Shown: piece after piece, positions 44,293 to 52,332 of the stretch
Position numbering within the stretch: position 1 is the stretch's first letter
How the letters are laid out: each line of letters begins with the position of its first letter
From: CAISCU01 sp943361925
Lineage (GTDB): Bacteria; Bacteroidota; Bacteroidia; UKL13-3
DNA: 64,000 bases
Direction: 5' to 3'
NCBI GenBank assembly: GCA_943361925.1
Contig: CALRIT020000011.1
Location: forward strand, 62,001 to 126,000
The notes under the pieces: generated by a model
Told to the model about the DNA's origin: nothing
The model's input: the letters and a program-made list of their open reading frames with translations, nothing else
Databases searched by the model: none
Made by a program: the position numbers and the translations under genes

Positions 44293-45369
44293 ATGAAAAA
44301 AATATTAGTAATAGAAGATGAAGATAGCATAAGAGAAAATATCTTTGATGCACTTTCTTTAAATGGTTTCGAAATTTATACTGCAGAAAATGGATTGGAT
44401 GGATTGAATTTGGCAATACAAATTATTCCGGATTTAATAATTTGTGATATTATGATGCCCTTAATGGATGGATTTGAAGTTTTGGGTAAAATTAAAGAAG
44501 AAGAAAAATTCATATTAACACCTTTTATTTTCATCTCTGCAAAAAGCAAACATGAGGATGTAAGAGATGGAATGAATTTAGGAGCTGATGATTATTTAAT
44601 AAAACCATTTATGCTCCATGACTTATTAAAAATTGTTGACTCGAAACTGGCGGATGCAGATAGAAAGAAGAAAAGTTATCTTGAAAAACAGCAAGATTTA
44701 ATTGAGCAATATGGCTCAATTCAAATGCACGAACTTAATACACCAATGAATGGAATATTAACTTCAATAACATTGCTTCAGGAAATGGGTTTAAATAACT
44801 ATTCAATAGATGTTGCAGAACTTTTGCAAATTATAAATGTATCAAGTAAGCGTTTGCATCGTTCTCTTTCTAATATCTTTTTTTACAAACAATTAAAAGA
44901 TGGAAATTATAGTTTTTATTCAGAAGTTATTAGAGAAACAAGTATTAGTGTTGCTATAATAAACATATCAAAAAACTATAATAGAAGCGAAGATATAATT
45001 TATTCTGCTGAAGCTGATACCATTCATTTTGATAGAAAATTGCTGATGACAATTATTTCAGAATTGCTTGATAATGCACTTAAATTTACTGAGAAAAAAG
45101 ATCAAATATTTATTAGTTTAATTAGAATTAAAGATGCTGTTCAATTTAAACTTCAGCATTTCAATAGAAACAATTTTGAAGAAAAAGAATTTGAAAAAGT
45201 AAAACCTTATTTACAATTTAATAAAGAGACCCTTGAACAAGCTGGAATTGGTTTAGGTTTATCAATTGTTAAAATGATAACTATGCAATATAAATTGAAG
45301 TTGAGTTATGAAATTGATACAGATAAAAATGCTGTTTTTACTTTAATAATTCCTGAAAGTAATGATTAA
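44293..45369 (+). CDS. Receiver-histidine kinase hybrid with a degenerate ATP-binding domain
   Basis: A 358-residue protein: receiver (1-125; D52 in ICDIMMP, Lys in LIKPF), HisKA-like helix pair with H146 in QMHELNTPMNGIL, and an HATPase-like domain (about 225-358) with an N box (SELLDNALKFT) and a G2 box (AGIGLGLSIVKM). The G1 box, normally DxGxGI, is missing: the matching strand reads VQFKLQHFNRN. It may therefore be a weak kinase, a phosphatase or a phosphotransfer protein rather than a full kinase. The gap to the upstream kinase gene is 8 nt. Confidence 0.85.
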   Translation: MKKILVIEDEDSIRENIFDALSLNGFEIYTAENGLDGLNLAIQIIPDLIICDIMMPLMDGFEVLGKIKEEEKFILTPFIFISAKSKHEDVRDGMNLGADDYLIKPFMLHDLLKIVDSKLADADRKKKSYLEKQQDLIEQYGSIQMHELNTPMNGILTSITLLQEMGLNNYSIDVAELLQIINVSSKRLHRSLSNIFFYKQLKDGNYSFYSEVIRETSISVAIINISKNYNRSEDIIYSAEADTIHFDRKLLMTIISELLDNALKFTEKKDQIFISLIRIKDAVQFKLQHFNRNNFEEKEFEKVKPYLQFNKETLEQAGIGLGLSIVKMITMQYKLKLSYEIDTDKNAVFTLIIPESND

Positions 45370-45399
45370 CTATAATTATCCAATTAGATATTTGGTAGA

Positions 45400-45807
45400 A
45401 TGGAATTTCTACCAGATCAAAGTGGTATTTTACTTATCTCTCCTGATATCAGTCTCAAATTGAATAAATTGATTCTAGAATCGTTAACGGAAATTTGGTT
45501 CTTGTCTTTTAACCAAATTTCATTTTTTCAAATAAACTTGAATTACAAAATAGTATTTATATATGTAGAAAATAATAGATTTTGGTTCATGTATAATCAA
45601 ACAGATCAAAGAATATTATTAGAACTACTTTTTATAAATAATTATAAACAAGTGAATCAAATCTATTATGTTAAACTAGAAGAATGCTTGTATATTGAAA
45701 AAAAAACGCGTCAACTGGTGTTAAAAAGTGGATTTAATATTAAGAATATCAAGGTAATAAAATCAATTTTTGGAAAAATTGATTTTACAAAAAGAACAAC
45801 TAAATGA
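45400..45807 (+). CDS. Possible LytTR-like DNA-binding protein
   Basis: A 135-residue protein. From about residue 45 the strand pattern FIYVENNRFWFMYNQTD, a helix (RILLELLFIN), then NQIYYVKLEECLYIEKKTRQLVLKSG resembles the LytTR DNA-binding fold, where a 'YxVNLxxI' strand is followed by a basic strand and a small loop. The match is diverged and the N-terminal 40 residues are unassigned. It overlaps the following receiver-AraC gene by 4 nt, so it is a component of the operon. LytTR is a working hypothesis. Confidence 0.45.
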   Translation: MEFLPDQSGILLISPDISLKLNKLILESLTEIWFLSFNQISFFQINLNYKIVFIYVENNRFWFMYNQTDQRILLELLFINNYKQVNQIYYVKLEECLYIEKKTRQLVLKSGFNIKNIKVIKSIFGKIDFTKRTTK

Positions 45808-46565
45808 AGCCAATGAAGGAAGTCATTTTAATCGTAGAAGATAACCCCAATATAAGATATAATATTAGCGAATTGCTGGAACTGGAAGGTTATAAAACTA
45901 TGCAGGCTGCAAATGGTGAAGAAGCTTTATTATTAATCAAATCAAAAAAAATTAGTTTAATTATTTCTGATTGGATGATGCCCAAAATGGACGGAATAAG
46001 TCTATTGTCAATTCTAAAAAAATCTAAATTGACTCGTTCAATTCCTTTTATAGTGCTTACTGCCAAACCAATGATAGAGGATAAATTAACTGCTTTAGAA
46101 TTTGGTGCAGATGATTTCTTAATAAAACCCTTTTCTTCTAAGGAGTTATTTCTTCGTTGTAAAAATAAACTTAATATCCATAAAAATAAACTAAGTGAAG
46201 CATTAATAACTGAATTTTCAGAAAGCCAAATTCAAACAAAAGACGAATTATTTCTAATAGATCTAAAAAAGTATATAGGTGAACATTATTCAAATGAACA
46301 TCTAAAACTATCTCAAATAGCAAATCATTTTATAATGGGAACAAGCAATTTCCAGAAATATGTTAAAAAATTAACAGGTAAATCCATTTTTGAAATAGTT
46401 TTTGAACAAAGATTAGTTAAAGCACACGAGTTGCTATTAGAAAATAAGTTATCAATAAATGAAATAGCAAATGTTACCGGCTTTAAAAATAGTTACTATT
46501 TCAGTAAAAAATACAAAGCACATTTTGGAAACCTTCCTTCAAAAACAAATAAAAGCTATGAATAA
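45804..46565 (+). CDS. Response regulator with AraC-type helix-turn-helix output
   Basis: A 253-residue protein: receiver (5-122; D56 in IISDWMMPKMDG, T in VLTAKP, K in LIKPF) and an AraC-family DNA-binding domain (about 150-250) with both helix-turn-helix motifs (LSQIANHFIMGTSNFQKYVKKLTG and INEIANVTGFKNSYYFSKKYKAHFG). It is the only clear DNA-binding output in the operon. Being next to the amylase and SusCD genes, it is the best candidate to control them, by analogy with Bacteroidota hybrid two-component systems. The target is inferred. Confidence 0.9.
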   Translation: MKPMKEVILIVEDNPNIRYNISELLELEGYKTMQAANGEEALLLIKSKKISLIISDWMMPKMDGISLLSILKKSKLTRSIPFIVLTAKPMIEDKLTALEFGADDFLIKPFSSKELFLRCKNKLNIHKNKLSEALITEFSESQIQTKDELFLIDLKKYIGEHYSNEHLKLSQIANHFIMGTSNFQKYVKKLTGKSIFEIVFEQRLVKAHELLLENKLSINEIANVTGFKNSYYFSKKYKAHFGNLPSKTNKSYE

Positions 46566-46935
46566 AAGGGTTTTGGCAATAGACGATGAAAGAATGAATC
46601 TTTTATTATTTAAAGGAATGTTAAAAAACTTTGACATTACTTTAACGACTGCTTTATCAGGTTCAGAAGGCATAGATTACCATAAGGAAAACAGGTTTGA
46701 CTTGATCCTAACTGATTTTAATATGCCTTTAATGAATGGAATACAAACCTTAAATATTTTACGGGAATTTGATAAAAGTATGAATATATATACTCCTATC
46801 TTTTTAATTACAGCTGTAGAAAATAAAAGTATCTCTGAATGGAAAGAATTTTCTTTCGATGAGGTTTTATTCAAACCAATCGATATTGATTTATTAAAGA
46901 CTTATTTGAATCAATATTTATTCCCCAATCAATAG
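46558..46935 (+). CDS. Single-domain response regulator (CheY-like)
   Basis: A 125-residue receiver domain from ATG 46558 (MNKRVLAIDDERMNLLLFKG), overlapping the previous stop by 8 nt. It has the acidic pair in AIDDER, D53 in LILTDFNMP, T in FLITA and K in LFKPID. With no output domain it would act as a phosphate shuttle or by protein contact, completing a phosphorelay with the two kinases upstream. Confidence 0.88.
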   Translation: MNKRVLAIDDERMNLLLFKGMLKNFDITLTTALSGSEGIDYHKENRFDLILTDFNMPLMNGIQTLNILREFDKSMNIYTPIFLITAVENKSISEWKEFSFDEVLFKPIDIDLLKTYLNQYLFPNQ

Positions 46936-47393
46936 TTTGCTTTTATTAATCTCTATTTTTTTTACCATGATTAGGCCACGTAAGTTTGTATTGCAGTACA
47001 AACGACTAAAGAAATGGCTAATAAAATGAAAAAGGCGTACATAATTAATGCTAGCTCAAATGGTCAGTAATAGTTCAGATTTTAGTCGCTTCCAAATCAG
47101 GTTCTTAAATTTATTAATAACGATAAAATTGACTTTGATTCTGACTTTGTATTATGAGAAAAGAAATATTATTTGTTCAAGTAATATTTCTCAAAACCAT
47201 ACATTTATATTCATAAAACCAATTCAATTGGCTTGGTATTAACATCCATAAAAGAATTGCAAAAAAATCCCGAATAGTTTGGCGAAAGTGAATTGTTGTG
47301 TTTATATTCTATTTCAACAAGATTTTGACCACAATTGGAAAGTCTTTTGGGTAATTTCAAGTTAATTCAATTAAAGTTTCTAAAAATCAGAAT
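46936..47393. other. Intergenic region with a 7-bp hairpin
   Basis: About 460 bp with no convincing gene. At 46984-47003 a hairpin GTTTGTA-TTGCAG-TACAAAC is bracketed by GGCCA and TGGC, which can extend it. No T-tract follows, so it does not look like a terminator of the signalling operon. The short plus frame at 47048-47242 has no features of a protein. Confidence 0.5.
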
Positions 47394-47432
47394 AAAAAAA
47401 AGGCTGACCCAAAATTACTTTTGAGCCAGCCT
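47394..47432 (-). terminator. Terminator after the starch-binding T9SS protein gene
   Basis: Stem AGGCTG-A-C-C-CAAAA with TTTTG-A-G-C-CAGCCT (two mismatches), loop TTAC, followed on the minus strand by a run of T, 25 nt after the stop. Confidence 0.85.
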
Positions 47433-47456
47433 AATTATGAAGACCTAATTTAAAAA

Positions 47457-49172
47457 TTAGTCAACCATTAATTTGATAGTAGCAGTTTGGTTATTGCTAT
47501 TTACAACGTTAATGAAATAAGTACCTGATGATAAACCATCTCTATCAATACGTAAAGCATTGAATTCGTAGTTGTTAATAGTTTTAACAACACGACCAGT
47601 GATATCCATAACAGTTACATTGTGTTTGTTTGAGTTATCATTGAACTCAACAACAGTGTAAGAACTAGTTGGGTTAGGGAATACACGCATATTGCTGCTT
47701 AACAAGTTGTTTTCAATTACTGAAGTAGAAATTGTTTTGCAAGAATTGAAGATATTAGCTAAAGTTACAGCGTTTCCAGAAGTACGTACGTACTCACGAG
47801 CGAAACCACCAACACCATTAGGTTTTGTACAAGCTCTGTCAGCTGTATCAGGGAATGTCTCAGCGTTTGCATCAACACTGCTATCACCGTTCATGAAATA
47901 GTAAATGATACTACCATTACAAACACCAGTTACTGTTGTTTCGAATTGAGCAGGATTGCTAGCATTTGGAGTCATACGGATAGCACCAGATTTTCCACCT
48001 AGGTAATCAACTACTAAGTAAACATTACCATTTGGAACTTCTTCGCTGATATCAGTTTTGAAAGTAATAGTTTGAACAGCAGGACGTGGGTTACAAGCTG
48101 AGAAGAAACCGAAGCAATTAACTGGTAAAACAGTATCGCTGGTTAATTTTAATTCACGGTTTCCACTAGGCATAGCAATTTGCTCCCAAGTTTGAACACC
48201 ACCTTTGTAATAACGGTATTTGAATTGTACCAAAGAACCTGAATCGATTGCCATTTGAGAACCAGTCCATTTGTTAGTACCAGTAATGTTTGTCATTTTG
48301 TTACCAACACCCCAGCTACCATCTAATAAACCACCTGCAACGTCTACTGAATCAACACCACAAATGCTTTCTACATCTGCATTAAAAGTTATGTTGAATT
48401 TAGGTACAATCGTACAAACTCCACATTTTGAATAACATACCATAGATACAATTGGAGTAGTTCCAACCATTACACCACGGTTTCCATCATTATCTACTTT
48501 ACATTCAGCAGGAACTGATTCTGTATTGCTCCAAGAATCACCATTGATGAATTTGTATTTTTGCTCACCTGAATCAGAGTAAATTAAAGCTTGGTAAACA
48601 GTTGACTCATATTTTCCGTTTCCTGTATAATTAGCCATTCTGGTTGAATTAGGGCTCCATCCTTGGAATGAACCTGCAATGTGCACACCATTTGAACTAA
48701 CCGCTGATACTAAAGCCATATCAACTTTTAAACGAACTAAAGTTTTACCCATTGGAGAATTTCCACCAAACATGATTGCAGGCATTAAAACTGTATCAGT
48801 TCCAGCACCAACCCATGACCAACGATTTCCATTTCCACCACCTACTTGTGATTCAGAAGGAACATTTTCAGCTGTAGCCCAATCGTTTCCATTAATAAAT
48901 TTGAATTCATAAGCCATTCCACCTTGGATATCTAACATTACAGAATAGATATTCCCTACAGTGTTTACCATTGCGTTTTGTGTAGGATCCCAATTGAACT
49001 GACCCGCATTTTCGTCAGTATTGTCATAGTTTACATCTTTGAAGTTTCCAACAAGGTGAACCCCATTAGCTCCTACAGTTTGGCCTGTCATGTCTACATT
49101 AAACACAACTTTTTTTGCAAATGCACCACTCATTGCAAGAAGTGCAGCTGACATTAGTAATAATTTTTTCAT
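47457..49172 (-). CDS. Secreted protein of repeated starch-binding-like modules, T9SS
   Basis: A 571-residue protein with a signal peptide (1-19, ending SGAFA) and a C-terminal type A sorting domain (MRVFPNPTSSYTVVEF, VTVMDITGRVV, GTYFINVVNSN). Between them are four similar modules of about 110-130 residues (KVVFNVDMTGQ, LVRLKVDMALV, KFNITFNADVE, TITFKTDISEE), each with a 'GVHLVGNF/GVHIAGSF..W' strand and a 'YKFINGDSW' strand, like CBM20/CBM48-type starch-binding beta-sandwiches. No catalytic domain exists, so it probably binds starch at the cell surface. It is divergent from the GH13 gene. Confidence 0.82.
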   Translation of the reverse strand: MKKLLLMSAALLAMSGAFAKKVVFNVDMTGQTVGANGVHLVGNFKDVNYDNTDENAGQFNWDPTQNAMVNTVGNIYSVMLDIQGGMAYEFKFINGNDWATAENVPSESQVGGGNGNRWSWVGAGTDTVLMPAIMFGGNSPMGKTLVRLKVDMALVSAVSSNGVHIAGSFQGWSPNSTRMANYTGNGKYESTVYQALIYSDSGEQKYKFINGDSWSNTESVPAECKVDNDGNRGVMVGTTPIVSMVCYSKCGVCTIVPKFNITFNADVESICGVDSVDVAGGLLDGSWGVGNKMTNITGTNKWTGSQMAIDSGSLVQFKYRYYKGGVQTWEQIAMPSGNRELKLTSDTVLPVNCFGFFSACNPRPAVQTITFKTDISEEVPNGNVYLVVDYLGGKSGAIRMTPNASNPAQFETTVTGVCNGSIIYYFMNGDSSVDANAETFPDTADRACTKPNGVGGFAREYVRTSGNAVTLANIFNSCKTISTSVIENNLLSSNMRVFPNPTSSYTVVEFNDNSNKHNVTVMDITGRVVKTINNYEFNALRIDRDGLSSGTYFINVVNSNNQTATIKLMVD

Positions 49173-49287
49173 ATATATTATTGAGAGTTAATAATGCGCG
49201 CAAGTTATGTAAAATTCTTATCTATTTTAATAAGTTTCTAAGGAAACAAGTGTAAAAATTTATATTTACACCAATAATAAATCACCA

Positions 49288-52113
49288 ATGAAATCAATTT
49301 TTAACTTTAAATCAAGACTTTACGTCTTTATGATGTCAATTTTTTGGCTCATGTCGACAAATTCAAAAGCGCAAATTCTGACATTAGATCCGGCTTTTGC
49401 TACTCAGAATGATTCTGTTACTGTTATTTACGATGCTACAAAAGGTAATGCCGGATTAGTTGGCGAAGCAAAATGTATTGCTCATACCGGAGTAATTACT
49501 TCTGCAAGCACAGGTCCAAGTGATTGGAAATATGTTCAAGGTTCTTGGGGTGTGGATTTTGCTAAAACCAGAATGACAAGTTTAGGAAATAATCGCTGGT
49601 CAATTCGTTTCCATATCAGAAGTTTTTATGGCGTTCCTGCAAATGAAAATATTTTGAAACTAGCATTTGTTTTCCATAATGCAGGCGGATTGTCGGCAAG
49701 CAAAAAAGGAGCAGATGTAGGTGGTGCAGATATTTTTATGACACTATCAACTGGAAGTTATCAGGCAAAATTTATCACTCCATTAAAACATTCATTAGTT
49801 GGATCAGGCGAAACTATTAATGTAAAAGCAATTGCTTCAACTTCTTCAGCTTTGAAAATTTTTATGAATGGTTCCCAAGTTGCATCAGTTTCCAATGATA
49901 CAGCTTTAACTTATTCAATTCCTGTTGCAAATCTTTCAGGCCAAAAAGCAAGTTTTGTAGTTGAAGGTTACAATGGCTCTGCTTATTCTTATGATACTAC
50001 TTATGTGATTAAAAAAGGAAATTTTGTAGTTTCAAATCCACCAAGTGGTACTGTTGATGGGATTAATTATATCAATGATAATACAGTTATTCTTCAATTA
50101 TTAGCACCAAACAAATCTTTTGTTTTTGTTTATGGTGATTTTAATAATTGGGAACTCGATTCTGCTACAAGAATGAATAGAACTCCTGATGGAAAAAGAT
50201 ATTGGGTTCAATTGAATAACTTGGTTAAAGGAAAAGAGTATCGATACCAATATGTAATTGATGATAACAAATTATTGGTTCCTGACGTGTATGCTGATAA
50301 ACAACTAGATCCATGGAATGATGGATTTATTCCAGCGGTAACTTATCCGAATTTAACTCCATATCCACAAGGACTAACTTCAGAGATTGTTTCAGTGTTT
50401 CAAACAGGCCAAACTCCTTACGTTTGGAAAAATACTAATTTCACAAAACCAGCAATTAATAACTTGGTAATCTACGAATTACATTTAAGAGATTTCATTG
50501 CTCGTCACGATTTTCAAACACTAAAAGATACTTTAATGTATTTGAAAAATCTGGGCGTGAATGTGTTGGAATTAATGCCTATCAATGAATTTGATGGAAA
50601 TGAAAGCTGGGGCTATAATCCTAATTTCTTTTTTGCAGTAGATAAATACTACGGTACAAAAGATGCTTTCAAAGAACTTGTTGATGAGTGTCATAAATTG
50701 GGTATTGCAGTTGTAATTGATATGGTTTTAAATCACTCTTTTGGTTTAAATCCTCAAGTTAGAATGTATTTTAACTCTACAACTGGTAAGCCTCAAAACA
50801 ATCCTTGGTTTAACTCAGATGCAACTCATCCTTTTAATGTTGGATATGATTATAACCACGAAAGTCAAGACACTAAAGATTTTGTAGACAGAGTGCTTAA
50901 ATATTGGGCAACTGAATATAAAGTTGATGGATACAGATTCGATTTGTCTAAAGGATTTACTCAGAAAAATACCGGTTCAGATGTAGGTGCATGGAGTTTT
51001 TACGACCAATCCAGAGTTAATCTTTGGAAAAGAATTCGTGATGAATTTAGAAAATCCTGCACTGATTGTTATTTAATTCTAGAACATTTAGGTGACAATA
51101 GCGAAGAAACAGTTCTTGCAAACGAAGGATTCATTATGTGGGGTAAAATGACGGAGCAGTTTAATGAAGCAACAATGGGTTATTCGGGTACAAAACAAAA
51201 TTTAAGCTGGGGTAATTACAAAAGCAGAAACTTCACTTTCCCTAATTTAGTAACTTATGCTGAAAGTCATGATGAAGAAAGATTGATGTTTAAAAACAAA
51301 CAATTCGGAAACGTTAATGGCGCTTATTCTGTAAAAAATGTCAATACCGCATTGCAAAGAGTTGGCGCTGCAATGGCGATGTTATTACCTTTAAAAGGAC
51401 CAAAAATGATTTGGCAGTTTGGAGAGTTGGGTTATGATATCAGTATCGACCAAAATGGCAGAACAGGAAACAAACCAATTTTATGGAACTATAATACCGA
51501 ACCTGCAAGAAAACAATTATATAATACAACTGCAATGCTCGCCAAATTGAAACAACATCCTTCATTTGGTTCTGATAATTATAGTTATGATGTAGCTGGA
51601 ACCGGTAAGTTCTTAAAAGTTTCTGACCCAACAATGAACTCCATTACTATGGCTAACTTTGATATGGTTTCAATTACTATGAGTCCAATTTTCCAAAAAA
51701 CTGGTTGGTGGTATGATTATATGACTGGAGATTCGATTGAAATTACAGCTACAAATGCTGGAATTACTTTAAATCCGGGTGAGTTTAAGGTTTATACTGA
51801 TGTTAATTTAAATCCTAAAACTAAACCAACTTCAATTCAATCTGAAAATGCTCATTCTTTGGAAATTTCAGTATTCCCGAATCCTGCACAATCTAAAGTT
51901 TCATTGGTAACATTTAAATCAGCAGAAAAACCGGATATTTCTCTTTTTGATGTAAATGGCAAATTAATAAACATCAATATTACTTCAAGCCCAAGAGCAA
52001 ATAATGAATGGGTAAGCGATTTAGATTTAGATGATATTAGTCAGGGTCTTTACTTCATTCACGTAATTACTAAAGAAGGTTCTGCAGTTAAGCAATTGAT
52101 TGTTAGTGAATAA
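49288..52113 (+). CDS. Multidomain secreted GH13 amylase with T9SS sorting domain
   Basis: A 941-residue enzyme: signal peptide (about 1-28, ending NSKAQ), an N-terminal beta-sandwich (about 30-150; ends with WSIRFHIRSFYGVPANE), an E-set or CBM48-like module (about 240-350: FVFVYGDFNNWELDS), the GH13 barrel with VVIDMVLNH, DGYRFDLSKGF (nucleophile D552), LILEHL (acid/base E599) and AESHDEER (D662), and a C-terminal sorting domain (VFPNPAQSKVSLV). CBM48 plus GH13 suggests a pullulanase, branching or maltogenic type. Linkage specificity is not predictable. A surface enzyme for starch. Confidence 0.93.
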   Translation: MKSIFNFKSRLYVFMMSIFWLMSTNSKAQILTLDPAFATQNDSVTVIYDATKGNAGLVGEAKCIAHTGVITSASTGPSDWKYVQGSWGVDFAKTRMTSLGNNRWSIRFHIRSFYGVPANENILKLAFVFHNAGGLSASKKGADVGGADIFMTLSTGSYQAKFITPLKHSLVGSGETINVKAIASTSSALKIFMNGSQVASVSNDTALTYSIPVANLSGQKASFVVEGYNGSAYSYDTTYVIKKGNFVVSNPPSGTVDGINYINDNTVILQLLAPNKSFVFVYGDFNNWELDSATRMNRTPDGKRYWVQLNNLVKGKEYRYQYVIDDNKLLVPDVYADKQLDPWNDGFIPAVTYPNLTPYPQGLTSEIVSVFQTGQTPYVWKNTNFTKPAINNLVIYELHLRDFIARHDFQTLKDTLMYLKNLGVNVLELMPINEFDGNESWGYNPNFFFAVDKYYGTKDAFKELVDECHKLGIAVVIDMVLNHSFGLNPQVRMYFNSTTGKPQNNPWFNSDATHPFNVGYDYNHESQDTKDFVDRVLKYWATEYKVDGYRFDLSKGFTQKNTGSDVGAWSFYDQSRVNLWKRIRDEFRKSCTDCYLILEHLGDNSEETVLANEGFIMWGKMTEQFNEATMGYSGTKQNLSWGNYKSRNFTFPNLVTYAESHDEERLMFKNKQFGNVNGAYSVKNVNTALQRVGAAMAMLLPLKGPKMIWQFGELGYDISIDQNGRTGNKPILWNYNTEPARKQLYNTTAMLAKLKQHPSFGSDNYSYDVAGTGKFLKVSDPTMNSITMANFDMVSITMSPIFQKTGWWYDYMTGDSIEITATNAGITLNPGEFKVYTDVNLNPKTKPTSIQSENAHSLEISVFPNPAQSKVSLVTFKSAEKPDISLFDVNGKLININITSSPRANNEWVSDLDLDDISQGLYFIHVITKEGSAVKQLIVSE

Positions 52114-52225
52114 GTAAATAGTCATCATTTAAAGTAAATAACTTTTAATAAGCTTATTTGCACAATTACACTCAATAATTTAATTTGGGGCGGTAATTGT
52201 AAGATTTGAACTTAATTGTCTTTAT

Positions 52226-52261
52226 AAACCTGAAGTGAAACTTGTTTTCAACTTCAGGTTT
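52226..52261 (+). terminator. Hairpin terminator after the GH13 gene
   Basis: AAACCTGAAGT and ACTTCAGGTTT (11-bp stem) around a 14-nt loop, 113 nt past the amylase stop, with only a short T-run after it. It separates the amylase gene from the susC operon. Confidence 0.7.
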
Positions 52262-52332
52262 ATTCTGCAATTATTCTTACAGCACTAAGCTTAAAATTTG
52301 TCAAAACAAAAACAAACAATAATTAATACGAA

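Noticed and set aside
47048..47242. 64-codon plus-strand frame after the signalling operon
   Set aside because: Biased low-complexity composition and no start context, domain or conserved feature.
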